Source: Methylophilaceae bacterium UBA5127 | Lineage (GTDB): Bacteria; Pseudomonadota; Gammaproteobacteria; Burkholderiales; Methylophilaceae | Reading direction: 5' to 3' | Length of the DNA stretch: 6,832 bases | Assembly (NCBI GenBank): GCA_002414145.1 | Contig: DHYP01000038.1 | Location: forward strand, 44,611-51,442 | Shown here: positions 6,611 to 6,832 of the stretch, piece after piece | Position numbering within the stretch: position 1 is the stretch's first letter | Layout of the letters: every line of letters starts with the position of its first letter | The notes under the pieces: generated by a model | Told to the model about the DNA's origin: nothing | The model's database searches: none | What the model saw: the letters and a program-made list of their open reading frames with translations, nothing else | Position numbers and translations under genes: made by a program

Positions 6611-6638
6611 ATCATAGCCTAGTTTAACGCATACGCAA
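6611..6638 (-). promoter_or_regulatory. Candidate sigma-70 promoter for the MFS transporter gene
   Basis: On the minus strand, TTGCGT (6638-6633), a 16-bp spacer and TATGAT (6616-6611, five of six bases matching the -10 consensus) would start RNA near 6604, giving a leader of about 30 nt. It lies in the 104-bp gap after the SOUL-type gene. The -35 matches only in TTG. Confidence 0.4.
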
Positions 6639-6678
6639 AAGCCCTATATTGAAAGGCAAAAGCAAGGCAGCATGCGTA

Positions 6679-6832
6679 CTAATACGCCACCATCACCTCA
6701 TTGCGGCGCAAAAATGGCAATGTCCAAGGCGGGTTATACCGTGCAAGCTCAGGCTCGCCAATGGGTGTGATATTTTTGCTGTTAAGCCAAGCCAATAACT
6801 CAGCCGTTTTTTTAGCGGTTTTTTCTTCACCT
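6679..6832 (-). CDS. SOUL-family heme-binding protein, C-terminal 50 residues (5' part beyond window)
   Basis: Reading from the right edge on the minus strand, an open frame gives 50 residues and ends at TAG (6681-6679). The end, [20 protein letters not shown], is the well-conserved C-terminus of the SOUL/HBP heme-binding family, whose members usually have about 170-220 residues. It is preceded by the helix [20 protein letters not shown], the usual segment before that motif. The heme contact region and the N-terminus lie outside the window, so heme binding and export cannot be judged. The MFS transporter gene follows on the same strand after 104 bp with its own candidate promoter, so the two need not be one operon. 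Confidence 0.85.
   Translation of the reverse strand, partial: GEEKTAKKTAELLAWLNSKNITPIGEPELARYNPPWTLPFLRRNEVMVAY

Noticed and set aside
6803..6826. T-rich stretch with GCCGTTTTTTTAGCGG, terminator-like
   Set aside because: It lies inside the SOUL-type coding sequence and encodes a Lys-rich helix (KKTAELL and before) on the minus strand; no plus-strand gene leads into it.

Overview
The window reads as a stretch of ordinary chromosome from a Gram-negative proteobacterium. A betaproteobacterium of moderate GC is my best guess, at low confidence. The grounds are a DadA very close in length and motifs to the enterobacterial enzyme, an OsmB-type lipoprotein with a normal lipobox, GGAG/AAGGG-type ribosome binding sites, and the absence of phage, transposon, CRISPR or tRNA/rRNA signals. 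Eight genes are visible. Seven lie on the minus strand; only the small lipoprotein gene is on the plus strand. The genes at both window edges are cut.

Right to left along the minus strand. (1) 6679-6832 is the C-terminal end of a SOUL-type heme-binding protein. (2) 5405-6574 is a 12-helix MFS transporter of the YbfB/YjiJ (MFS_4) type. (3) 4029-5327 is dadA, the FAD-dependent D-amino acid dehydrogenase, starting 77 bp after the transporter ends. A perfect 15-bp dyad lies in its leader. (4) 2860-3885 is an exported trypsin-like serine protease with a C-terminal TPR-like part. (5) 2481-2762 (plus strand) is an osmB-like glycine-zipper lipoprotein, convergent with the protease gene, with a long imperfect hairpin between the two stops. 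(6) 1715-2152 is a DUF2721 three-helix membrane protein with a GTG start, divergent from osmB across a 328-bp gene-free region. (7) and (8) 761-1558 and 1-726 are two different transglutaminase-like cysteine protease-fold proteins. They are 34 bp apart, almost certainly co-transcribed, and both have intact Cys-His-Asp triads.

Functionally the window falls into three parts: an amino-acid catabolism/transport part (MFS transporter plus dadA), an envelope part (serine protease, OsmB-like lipoprotein, DUF2721 membrane protein), and a transglutaminase pair of the sort often found with circularly permuted ATP-grasp and alpha-E domain proteins, which would lie beyond the left edge if present. I looked for an undescribed multi-gene system and do not see convincing evidence for one. 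The items most worth a second look are the transglutaminase pair, the dyads upstream of dadA and of the protease, and the regulatory space between the DUF2721 gene and osmB.
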